Of a DNA stretch of 8,410 bases, positions 1 through 6,105 are shown one piece after another. A program made the position numbers and the translations under genes. The DNA comes from DTGL01 sp038895395. GTDB lineage: Archaea > Iainarchaeota > Iainarchaeia > Iainarchaeales > DTGL01. Within the stretch, counting starts at the first letter, position 1, and the number at the start of each line of letters is the position of its first letter. Location: the NCBI GenBank assembly GCA_038895395.1, contig JAWANJ010000039.1:1-8410 (forward strand), given 5' to 3'. The notes under the pieces are model-generated. The model was given only the letters and a program-made list of their open reading frames with translations. It was not told the DNA's origin and ran no database searches.

Positions 1-429
1 AAAACAGTACATGACATAGACTGGAAGCGTTATGGTATAAAAGACCTTGAAAATGTGCCACTGACAATATTTGTAAACTTTATTTCTGTTCATGTGCCCT
101 ATACTGGTGCTGGAAAACAGGCCATAGCAGATGAAGATGAAATAGTAGATGAACTGCGCCTAGCAATAATGATGTGTGCTAGAAAGACAAGCAGGTACAT
201 TGCAGCAAAGAGGGCTTTAATTGAAAGAAAGATGAAAAGGGATATTTTCTATAGGTATATACCAGAAGTTGCTGATGCACTTAGCAAGATAACTAAGAAA
301 CAAAAAGAGGCAATTATCAAAAAGCTTGAGTGGCTTGTAGCTAATAAACTTAAAATTGAGGAAAAAGAAGCGGCTGTGGTTAAAAATGTAGAGCCTGAAG
401 AAGGTGAAGAAGATGAAGAAATCGAATAA
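1..429 (+). CDS. top6B: DNA topoisomerase VI subunit B, C-terminal end (5'-truncated by window)
   Basis: The frame is open from base 1 and gives 142 residues before the TAA at 427-429, so the gene starts outside the window. Subunit B is the GHKL ATPase of the archaeal type IIB topoisomerase; it clamps the captured DNA segment and drives strand passage with subunit A. The visible part is the end of the transducer domain and the C-terminal region: a DWKRYG segment (residues 7-12), then the stretch VHVPYTGAGKQAIADEDEI, which matches the conserved VPFT/VPYT...K(E/Q)AIAD signature, followed by a helical Arg/Lys-rich segment. The protein ends in an acidic tail (PEEGEEDEEIE). The ATPase motifs lie upstream and cannot be checked. 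The 3' end overlaps the start of top6A, which indicates a coupled operon. Identification rests on the signature and on the adjacent subunit A gene. Confidence 0.93.
   Translation, partial: KTVHDIDWKRYGIKDLENVPLTIFVNFISVHVPYTGAGKQAIADEDEIVDELRLAIMMCARKTSRYIAAKRALIERKMKRDIFYRYIPEVADALSKITKKQKEAIIKKLEWLVANKLKIEEKEAAVVKNVEPEEGEEDEEIE
403..407 (+). promoter_or_regulatory. Shine-Dalgarno site for top6A inside top6B
   Basis: GGTGA is complementary to the archaeal 16S rRNA 3' end (CACCUCC region) and sits five bases before ATG 413. It overlaps the competing GTG at 404, which argues for the ATG start. Because it lies within the top6B coding sequence, ribosomes finishing subunit B could re-initiate on subunit A. 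The sequence is in a purine-rich Glu/Lys codon run, so a chance match is possible. Confidence 0.55.
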
Positions 430-1588
430 AGAGTCAAAAGAAAATAAAAAGACACAAACTTCTACTAAAAGATCAATAAAAAAGATGGAAACTGAAGGGC
501 CAAAGGAGATAGCAGAGCGCATAAAAGAAATAGCTATGAAGATAGTTGCTGATATAGAAGCAGGTAAAAATCCAAAATTTGAAACTAAGCTCAGAGGCCG
601 TGGCAATGTGCTTTTTGATGAAGATTTGGGTATAATAAAGCTTGGAGATAAAAGTTCCACTAGGACTTTCCTTAATATAGCACATGCTAGAAAATTTATG
701 CAAACAATGCTAGTTATGAGTAAAACATACGAGTATTTGACCAATAATAAAACAGCGTCAATAAGAGAAATCTACTACGAACTTAAGCACACTGTGGGAA
801 AGACAAATGAAAACACATTTGAAGATCAACGTGAAAGCGATGCAGCAATAGTTGACTTAGAGCATAGCATAGATACCATTCGAGAGAAGCTAAATGTTCA
901 TGCTAATCCAAAAGGTACGCTTTACGGTGACATAACTTTAGTTGATAGACAGCATCGTAACGATACCTTTAACTGTTTGAAGCTTGGGCGTGGTGGTTGG
1001 AGCATAATGAGTCACATGGAACCAAACGAAATTGAGATAAAAGATGTGAATGCTGACTATGTCCTAGTAATAGAAACAAGCGCAATGTATGAGCGTCTTA
1101 TTGAAGAAGACTTTGCAAGAAAGAACAAGGCAATTCTCATAGGTACTGGTGGCCAAGCGGCAAGAGGTACAAGAAGATTAATACACAGACTGCACTTTGA
1201 ATGGAATTTGCCGGTTTACGTATTTACTGATGGTGACCCATATGGCTGGTATATCTACAGTGTTATAAAGCAGGGTTCCATGGCTTTGGCAGCACATTCT
1301 CAACTGTTAGCCTGTCCTGAGGCCAAATATATTGGTATGACCATTGAAGATATAAAAGAGTACAAGTTGGAAAACGTCACTGAAAAAATGAAACTTTTGG
1401 ACCTTAAAAGAGCAAAGGAACTGATGTCTTACGACTGGTTCCAGAATGAGCCTTGGCAGAGAGAGTTAAAACTGGCAATGGAGATGAAGGTTAGAATAGA
1501 ACAGCAGGCACTGGCTAACAGAAGTCTAGAATTTGTTGCAACAGAATATTTGCCAACAAAAATAAAGAAAAAGATATTCCTTCCATGA
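413..1588 (+). CDS. top6A: DNA topoisomerase VI subunit A (Spo11-like DNA-cleaving subunit)
   Basis: This is the DNA-cleaving subunit of topoisomerase VI, homologous to eukaryotic Spo11. From ATG 413 the protein is 391 residues, normal for the family. The winged-helix (5Y-CAP) domain contains SIREIYYELKHT, in which Tyr122, the second Tyr of the YY pair, is the expected catalytic residue. The TOPRIM domain follows, with the metal-binding Glu221 (VIETSAMYE) and the DxD pair Asp273/Asp275 in TDGDPYGWYIY. The C-terminus, LPTKIKKKIFLP, is family-like. Start choice: a GTG at 404 is in frame, but GGTGA at 403-407 makes a Shine-Dalgarno match five bases before ATG 413, so I prefer 413. ATG 485 is a less likely alternative that would remove a Lys/Ser-rich N-terminal extension of about 24 residues. 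The start lies inside top6B (17-base overlap), which indicates translational coupling. All key residues are present. Confidence 0.96.
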   Translation: MKKSNKESKENKKTQTSTKRSIKKMETEGPKEIAERIKEIAMKIVADIEAGKNPKFETKLRGRGNVLFDEDLGIIKLGDKSSTRTFLNIAHARKFMQTMLVMSKTYEYLTNNKTASIREIYYELKHTVGKTNENTFEDQRESDAAIVDLEHSIDTIREKLNVHANPKGTLYGDITLVDRQHRNDTFNCLKLGRGGWSIMSHMEPNEIEIKDVNADYVLVIETSAMYERLIEEDFARKNKAILIGTGGQAARGTRRLIHRLHFEWNLPVYVFTDGDPYGWYIYSVIKQGSMALAAHSQLLACPEAKYIGMTIEDIKEYKLENVTEKMKLLDLKRAKELMSYDWFQNEPWQRELKLAMEMKVRIEQQALANRSLEFVATEYLPTKIKKKIFLP

Positions 1589-1604
1589 TTGCCGTGGTTT
1601 AAAT

Positions 1605-1620
1605 AAAAAATAGAAAAAAA
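1605..1620 (-). terminator. Oligo-T terminator after the acetyl-CoA synthetase gene
   Basis: On the minus strand, just downstream of the acs stop codon, there are two T runs: seven (1614-1620) and six (1605-1610). There is no obvious stem-loop. Archaeal RNA polymerase terminates at oligo-T tracts without a hairpin, so this fits an intrinsic terminator. It fills the 44-bp convergent gap with top6A. Confidence 0.5.
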
Positions 1621-1632
1621 GAAGAATAAAAA

Positions 1633-3585
1633 TCAACCCTTGTATCCAACTATCTTTTTTAGCTGCTCTATGCTCTCTGGATTTAGCAACGTGGTTGTAT
1701 CGCCTATTGGTTGATTGCTAACAATGGCTCGTAGCATCCTTCTCATTATTTTGCCAGATCTGGTTTTTGGGAGTGCTTCTGCAAATACTATGGTTTCAGG
1801 CTTTGCAATTGGACCTATTTTTATACGCACCACTTCAAAGAGTTCATTCTTAAGCTGATCACTTGGTGTAAAACCAGATTTAAGGACAACAAAAGCAAAA
1901 GGAGTCTCTCCTTTAATTGGGTGTGGCTGAGAAACTACTGCACACTCTGCAACACTTTTATGTGATGCTATGGCATTTTCAATCTCTGCGGTTGATATCC
2001 TATGTCCAGAAACGTTCATCACATCGTCTACTCTGCCAGTTATTCTGATGTATTTTCCGTCTATCCACCTAGCACCATCGTTTGTAGAATAGTACTCGTT
2101 TTCGTACGCTAACCAGTAAGTTTCTATGTATTTCTTTTCTGCCTTCCAAAGACCTCTAAGCAAACTCGGTGGAAATGGGCTCTTTATAACAAGGTAGCCA
2201 CCAGTGTCTCCAGAAACACTCTTTTTTTCCACATCGACTATGTCAGCGATTACTCCAGGCAAAGGCAAACCCGCAACAGTTGGTATAAAAGGCCCTACCC
2301 CCGGAAGAGTGGTAATCATAACAGCACCAGTCTCTGTTTGCCACCAAGTGTCAACAATTGGACACCTTGAGCCACCAATATTGTCAAAAAACCATTGCCA
2401 TGCTTGTTGGTCTATAGGCTCACCAACCGTTCCAAGTAATCTTAGTGAACTTAGATCGTGCTTCGCAGGCCACTCAGGACCCCACTGTGCACACATCCTT
2501 ATTGCTGTTGGAGCTGTATAAAAGATTGTAACCTTGTTTTCTTCTATTATTTTCCACCATCGGTCTTTATCTGGAAAATCTGGTGTGCCTTCATATAAAA
2601 GCATTGTCGAACCAGTTGCAAGAGTGCCATAGCAATTATATGTATGGCCAGTGATCCAACCAACATCAGCTGTACACCAATAGATATCTTCGTCATGCAG
2701 ATCAAAAACATATCTGCATGTCCAGTAAGCCATAACAATGTATCCACCACTAGCGTGAATAACGCCCTTCGGCTTTCCTGTGGTTCCACTAGTGTATAAT
2801 ATAAAAATTGGGTGTTCACTATCAACCTTTACAGGGGGGCATTTTTCCTTAGCTTTTTGCATAAGCTCATGCCACCAGAAGTCTCTTCTCTTTTTCATCT
2901 CAACAGGATTGCCAGCTCTTTTTAAAACAACAACCTTTTTTATTGAGGTCTTACCACTTATGGCTTCATCTGCATTTTTCTTTAACTCAACAATTTTACC
3001 CCTTCGATAGTAGCCATCTGCAGTAATTAAAACCTTTGATTTGGCATCATCTATCCTTGCTCTTAAAGCTTCCGGACTAAATGCAGAAAATACAACACTG
3101 TGTACAGCCCCTATCCTTGCACACGCTAGCATTGCTATTTGTGTTTCTGGAACCATTGGCATATAAATTGTTACACGGTCACCTTTTTTTACACCCAAAC
3201 TTTTCAACACATTTGCGAATTTTTGCACCTCTTTATAAAGTTCTTCGTAAGTTATTACACGCTTTTCTTCATTCATCGGTTCTGGAATCCATATAATTGC
3301 GGGTTTTTTGCCTTTACCTGCCTCAACGTGCCTATCAACACAGTTGTAACAAACATTAAGCTTCCCACCAACAAACCACTTGTAATGGGGTGGTTTCCAA
3401 ACATAAGTTTTTTTCCATAGTTTGAACCAAGTTATGCCCTCTCTTGCTCTTTTATCCCAAAATGCAACAGGATCCGCTGCGGCTTCAGCATATATTTTGT
3501 CATCTTTAACCCAAGCATATTTTTTTGCTTCCTCACTAGGCCAATAATACCCCTTGCTATCTTTTTCAGTAACCCATTTTTTCAT
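1633..3585 (-). CDS. acs: Acetyl-CoA synthetase, AMP-forming
   Basis: This enzyme activates acetate to acetyl-CoA with ATP, via acetyl-adenylate, releasing AMP and PPi in the cytoplasm. The 650 residues match the usual length. Visible motifs: the Acs N-terminal region with NVCYNCVDRH (77-86); the nucleotide loop YTSGTTGKPKG (264-274); DVGWITGHTY (307-316); DTWWQTETG (412-420); the hinge and C-terminal domain with RITGRVDDVMNVSGHR (514-529); and PKTRSGK (606-612), whose Lys612 is the adenylation lysine, the site controlled by acetylation in bacterial Acs. The acyl-pocket positions known from Salmonella Acs (V310, T311, V386, W414) appear as Ile311, Thr312, Val387 and Trp415. The Trp closes the pocket and favours acetate over longer acids. 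ATG 3585 is preceded by GGGGGTTG as ribosome-binding site. The gene is monocistronic, convergent with top6A and divergent from the THUMP gene. No acetate transporter or protein acetyltransferase gene is visible in the window. Confidence 0.97.
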   Translation of the reverse strand: MKKWVTEKDSKGYYWPSEEAKKYAWVKDDKIYAEAAADPVAFWDKRAREGITWFKLWKKTYVWKPPHYKWFVGGKLNVCYNCVDRHVEAGKGKKPAIIWIPEPMNEEKRVITYEELYKEVQKFANVLKSLGVKKGDRVTIYMPMVPETQIAMLACARIGAVHSVVFSAFSPEALRARIDDAKSKVLITADGYYRRGKIVELKKNADEAISGKTSIKKVVVLKRAGNPVEMKKRRDFWWHELMQKAKEKCPPVKVDSEHPIFILYTSGTTGKPKGVIHASGGYIVMAYWTCRYVFDLHDEDIYWCTADVGWITGHTYNCYGTLATGSTMLLYEGTPDFPDKDRWWKIIEENKVTIFYTAPTAIRMCAQWGPEWPAKHDLSSLRLLGTVGEPIDQQAWQWFFDNIGGSRCPIVDTWWQTETGAVMITTLPGVGPFIPTVAGLPLPGVIADIVDVEKKSVSGDTGGYLVIKSPFPPSLLRGLWKAEKKYIETYWLAYENEYYSTNDGARWIDGKYIRITGRVDDVMNVSGHRISTAEIENAIASHKSVAECAVVSQPHPIKGETPFAFVVLKSGFTPSDQLKNELFEVVRIKIGPIAKPETIVFAEALPKTRSGKIMRRMLRAIVSNQPIGDTTTLLNPESIEQLKKIVGYKG

Positions 3586-3589
3586 ATTT

Positions 3590-3597
3590 CAACCCCC
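3590..3597 (-). promoter_or_regulatory. Shine-Dalgarno site of acs
   Basis: Read on the minus strand the site is GGGGGTTG, followed by four bases and then ATG 3585. It is the clearest purine-rich ribosome-binding site in the window and supports both the start codon and a leadered mRNA, unlike the apparently leaderless genes on the plus strand. A likely TATA-like box for this mRNA is the TTTAATTAA at about 3627-3635 on the minus strand, about 40-50 bases before the start. Confidence 0.6.
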
Positions 3598-3615
3598 TTG
3601 CTTATCTTAATAAAA

Positions 3616-3652
3616 ACGTTACAAAAATTAATTAAATGGAATTGCGTAACGT
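3616..3652. promoter_or_regulatory. Inverted repeat in the acs / THUMP-gene divergent promoter (candidate operator)
   Basis: ACGTTAC at 3616-3622 is repeated exactly in inverted orientation as GTAACGT at 3646-3652, separated by 23 bases. The centre-to-centre distance is 30 bp, close to three helical turns, so both arms would face the same side of the DNA. The right arm directly abuts the TATA-like box of the downstream gene, and the arms flank the TTTAATTAA that could serve as the acs TATA box. That placement suits a regulator controlling one or both genes. A 7-bp repeat in AT-rich DNA can arise by chance, so this is only a candidate. Confidence 0.35.
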
Positions 3653-3660
3653 ATTTAAAA
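3652..3660 (+). promoter_or_regulatory. TATA-like box for the THUMP/ThiI-like gene
   Basis: TATTTAAAA lies with its centre about 34 bases before ATG 3690. With the usual archaeal spacing of 25-28 bases to the start site, transcription would begin within about ten bases of the start codon. No Shine-Dalgarno sequence is visible before the ATG, which agrees with a leaderless or near-leaderless mRNA. Confidence 0.5.
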
Positions 3661-3689
3661 TTAAATGTTTTTCCTAGTAGGTTTTATTT

Positions 3690-4610
3690 ATGGTTTTAGA
3701 AAATCTGATTTTGATTAAGATATCTCCATCAATATTTATTAAAAGCGAAAAAACAAAGAGATATTTCTTGAGAAAACTGCGCGATAATGTTGCCTGTATG
3801 CTAAAGCGCAGCAATATCAAATTTAAAGGACTTAAAGCTATGCGTCAAAGGCTTATTCTTTATTCGGATGAACCAGAAAAGTGTATTAAAACGCTTAAAT
3901 GTGTCTTTGGAATCCATGCGCTTGCGTACGCATGGCATACAAGCTTCAATGACATAAAAGAACTGGCCGATATTTCTTGTGCTATTTTTCCAGGTCATTT
4001 TTCAAAAAACAACTCTTTTGCTATCGATTGCTCCCGTGCCGGAAAACATGGTTTTAGTTCTAGAGATGTTGAGGTTTTAGTTGGTGAATCAATAGTAAAA
4101 AAGTATGGTCTAAAAGTAAACCTTTCAAAACCATCTGTAGTATTGCACATAGATATAGAAAATAACAAGGCATATTTTTATTTTGATGAACAAAAAGGTT
4201 TTGATGGTTTGCCTTTGGGCTCCGAAGGAAATGTTGCTATGGTTTTCGATCATCACAAAAAGAACATTTCAAAAAACATCGTGTGTGCATGGATGATGAT
4301 GAGAAAAGGCTGCAATATTTATCCAGTAAAAATAAAAAAACATCAAAATATCGAAAGAGATCTAAAAATTTTAAAGCCATGGAACCTTAATCGGGAGTTT
4401 ATGATAAGTCATTTTGATGAACTCGATCATTTGGTTAAAAACGAAAGAATTAGGGCATTAGTTGTACCTGACACTGATGTTTCAAAAAAAGCATTTACCT
4501 ACTACACCAAATTTGACTCTGAACAAAAATTGCCCGTGTTTAGACCTCTCCTTTTCTGTAATAATGCAAAAATAAAAGAACTTGAAAGAATAGCTAAAAC
4601 ACTAACATAA
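3690..4610 (+). CDS. THUMP-domain ThiI-like protein lacking the PP-loop and catalytic C-terminus
   Basis: The 306 residues align by eye with the tRNA 4-thiouridine synthetase ThiI. The N-terminal ferredoxin-like part has IFIKSEKTKRYFLRKLRDN (15-33), resembling the ThiI EI.LKG/S..R..F...L pattern, then VFGIHALAYAW (72-82). A THUMP domain follows (about 83-168) with DCSRAGKHGFSSRDVEVLVG and the GLKVNLSKPSV segment. GLPLGSEGNV (173-182) matches the ThiI linker GLPVGTSGKV. Right after it, where ThiI has the ATP-binding SGGIDSP, this protein has MVFDHHKKNISKN, so the PP-loop is lost. Residues 254-306 (RALVVPDTDV, LPVFRPLL, IKELERIAKTLT) follow the rest of the ThiI core. It ends before the C-terminal Cys region, at 306 residues against roughly 380-400 for full ThiI. 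U8 thiolation by this protein alone is therefore unlikely. tRNA binding through THUMP is plausible, perhaps as a partner subunit. Confidence 0.78.
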   Translation: MVLENLILIKISPSIFIKSEKTKRYFLRKLRDNVACMLKRSNIKFKGLKAMRQRLILYSDEPEKCIKTLKCVFGIHALAYAWHTSFNDIKELADISCAIFPGHFSKNNSFAIDCSRAGKHGFSSRDVEVLVGESIVKKYGLKVNLSKPSVVLHIDIENNKAYFYFDEQKGFDGLPLGSEGNVAMVFDHHKKNISKNIVCAWMMMRKGCNIYPVKIKKHQNIERDLKILKPWNLNREFMISHFDELDHLVKNERIRALVVPDTDVSKKAFTYYTKFDSEQKLPVFRPLLFCNNAKIKELERIAKTLT

Positions 4611-4619
4611 ATTTAAATT
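4611..4619 (+). promoter_or_regulatory. TATA-like box for the Mre11-family gene
   Basis: ATTTAAATT begins on the base after the stop codon of the upstream THUMP gene and is centred 28 bases before ATG 4643. That spacing places the start site at or within a few bases of the ATG, so the mRNA is probably leaderless. The nuclease gene can therefore be transcribed independently although it follows the THUMP gene on the same strand by only 32 bases. Confidence 0.5.
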
Positions 4620-4642
4620 AGAATTTGTAGAATATTCCTATT

Positions 4643-5908
4643 ATGAAAATTGCCTTCATTTCAGATTTTCACCTTGGTTACTCACAAAAAGAGCGTGAAG
4701 ATGAAGCTTTTGAGAATGCATTACAAGCAATGAGACTTGCTGTTGAAAAAAATGCAGATGCCATAATAATTGCTGGTGATATATTCGATAAAGAAGTCCC
4801 AGATGCTTCGCATCTTATTCAGGCCTTTTCTATATTTTCAGTTGCGAGAAACGCGAGCAACAAGATTAGCAATATAAAAAAGGTTGGTCTTGAAAAAACT
4901 CGTGATATCCAAGTTCAAGGAATACCTATTTTTGTGATCCATGGTACACATGAGTTTAGAAGTCGTGAATACACAAACTACTTACAACTTTTTGAAGAGG
5001 CCGGCTTTTTAGTTTATTTGCATGCTGAAAAGGCTTTTTTTGAAACCCAAAGGGAAAAAATTGTTGTACACGGTCTTGGTGGAGTTCCAGAAAAAAAAGC
5101 TATGGATGTACTCAACGCTTGGAATCCAAAACCTGAGCCTGGTGCTTTTAACATACTTGTGCTTCACCAATCATTTAAGGAGTTTTTACCTTTTGAAGAC
5201 GAAATGATTGCCACGTTAACAATAGACTCATTGCCAGATGGGTTTGATATAATTGTAAATGGTCACCTTCACTGGCAAAATGAAGTCAAGCAAGGAAAAA
5301 AACATCTACTGCTGCCCGGATCTACAATAATTACTCAAATGAAACGTTTGGAATCGAAAAAACCAAAGGGTATCTATATTCTTGAAACAAAAACTAAAGA
5401 ATTAGAGTTTTTGCAGCTTCCAAATCAGAGGCCTTTCATATATGAAAAGCTTGAGTTTGAGAATGCAGAAAAAAAGGTTGTCATAGAATGCTTAAAAGAA
5501 ACTATGTCAAAGATAATTTCTCAAAGATACACAAAAAAACCACTTGTGAAAATAAAAATTTCGGGTTCGCTTGCAACCGGGCACTCAGCAGATAGCATTG
5601 AGCTAAAAGAGATAATTGAGGAATACTCTAAAGACGCTATCATATCAATTGATTCGGAGCTTATAGAACAATCTTTTTCAAAAAAACTTTCTGAACTTAG
5701 AGACTTGCAAGAAAAGAAGAAATCAATTATTGAGCTTGGTCAAGAGATCTTGGAAAAAAAGCTCAACGAAACCAACTTTAACAACGCCTTTGATGCAGCA
5801 AAGGTGTTTTCCTTACTAGCAGCAGATGATATAGAAAGTGCACAAAATTATCTTTTAAGTTTATGTGAAAGGAATGTTCAAAGTAACAGTGAAAACAAAA
5901 AAAGTTAA
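4643..5908 (+). CDS. mre11: Mre11-family DNA repair exonuclease (calcineurin-like phosphoesterase)
   Basis: Mre11, with Rad50, processes DNA double-strand breaks in archaea. The 421 residues begin with MKIAFISDFHLG, a canonical motif I (Asp8, His10). Motif II is AGDIFD (Asp46), motif IV is LVLHQSF (His175) and motif V is VNGHLHW (His208, His210); LLLPGST follows, as is typical. Motif III, normally GNHD/E, reads HGTHE (101-104): the His103 thought to stabilise the transition state is kept, but the metal-bridging Asn is Thr102. About 18 extra residues lie between motifs II and III relative to Pyrococcus Mre11, where the Asn is residue 84. The C-terminal part (about 270-421) is a Lys/Glu-rich helical capping and Rad50-binding-like region. 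The ATG directly follows the predicted leaderless start site. No rad50, herA or nurA lies next to it; the next gene is a tRNA. It could instead be a diverged Mre11 paralogue. Confidence 0.88.
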   Translation: MKIAFISDFHLGYSQKEREDEAFENALQAMRLAVEKNADAIIIAGDIFDKEVPDASHLIQAFSIFSVARNASNKISNIKKVGLEKTRDIQVQGIPIFVIHGTHEFRSREYTNYLQLFEEAGFLVYLHAEKAFFETQREKIVVHGLGGVPEKKAMDVLNAWNPKPEPGAFNILVLHQSFKEFLPFEDEMIATLTIDSLPDGFDIIVNGHLHWQNEVKQGKKHLLLPGSTIITQMKRLESKKPKGIYILETKTKELEFLQLPNQRPFIYEKLEFENAEKKVVIECLKETMSKIISQRYTKKPLVKIKISGSLATGHSADSIELKEIIEEYSKDAIISIDSELIEQSFSKKLSELRDLQEKKKSIIELGQEILEKKLNETNFNNAFDAAKVFSLLAADDIESAQNYLLSLCERNVQSNSENKKS

Positions 5909-5935
5909 AAAGAGGTTGAATAAAAATTTATTTGT

Positions 5936-6006
5936 GCGGGAGTGGCAGAACGGCTATGCATCCGGCTGCAGACCGGAGTAAGAGGGTTCGACTCCCTCCT
6001 CCCGCT
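5936..6006 (+). tRNA. tRNA-Cys (anticodon GCA)
   Basis: This 71-nt cloverleaf can be folded by hand. The acceptor stem GCGGGAG (5936-5942) pairs with CTCCCGC (5999-6005). The D stem is GCA/TGC with G18-G19 at 5952-5953. The anticodon stem TCCGG/CCGGA is perfect, with loop CTGCAGA and anticodon GCA at 5968-5970. The variable region is four bases. The T stem GAGGG/CCCTC encloses TTCGACT. The discriminator is T6006; U73 is the identity base for cysteinyl-tRNA synthetase, which confirms the assignment. CCA is not encoded, so it must be added after transcription. No intron is present. The gene lies 27 bases after the nuclease gene and probably has its own promoter; a TTAAAAAG at about 5904-5911, over the upstream stop codon, is the best-placed candidate. 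Confidence 0.97.
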
Positions 6007-6022
6007 TTGTAAAAACCAAATG

Positions 6023-6029
6023 TTTTTTT
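6023..6029 (+). terminator. Oligo-T terminator after tRNA-Cys
   Basis: A run of seven T begins 17 bases after the tRNA discriminator, followed by further T-rich sequence. This fits archaeal hairpin-independent termination. The rest of the gap up to 6105 is AT-rich and shows no other gene; it also forms the 3' side of the convergent L10e gene. Confidence 0.55.
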
Positions 6030-6105
6030 CTATTTTGATTTAATTAATCTTACAAATCTGTCTAATATAAAATTAGCCAAATATAATTAAGAGTGAATGA
6101 CTGTT

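Noticed and set aside
217..744. Long minus-strand open frame opposite top6B/top6A
   Set aside because: It lies antisense to two clearly conserved genes; its Phe/Ser/Leu-rich translation is what Lys/Glu-rich coding DNA gives on the opposite strand.
2204..2521. Plus-strand frame inside acs, and similar ones at 2780-3010 and 3081-3420
   Set aside because: They are antisense to conserved Acs motifs, have no promoter or family resemblance, and are explained as shadows of the acs codons.
3690..4610. ThiI-like gene as a pseudogene
   Set aside because: The frame is intact over 306 codons and the non-catalytic segments are well kept, which argues for a retained function rather than decay.
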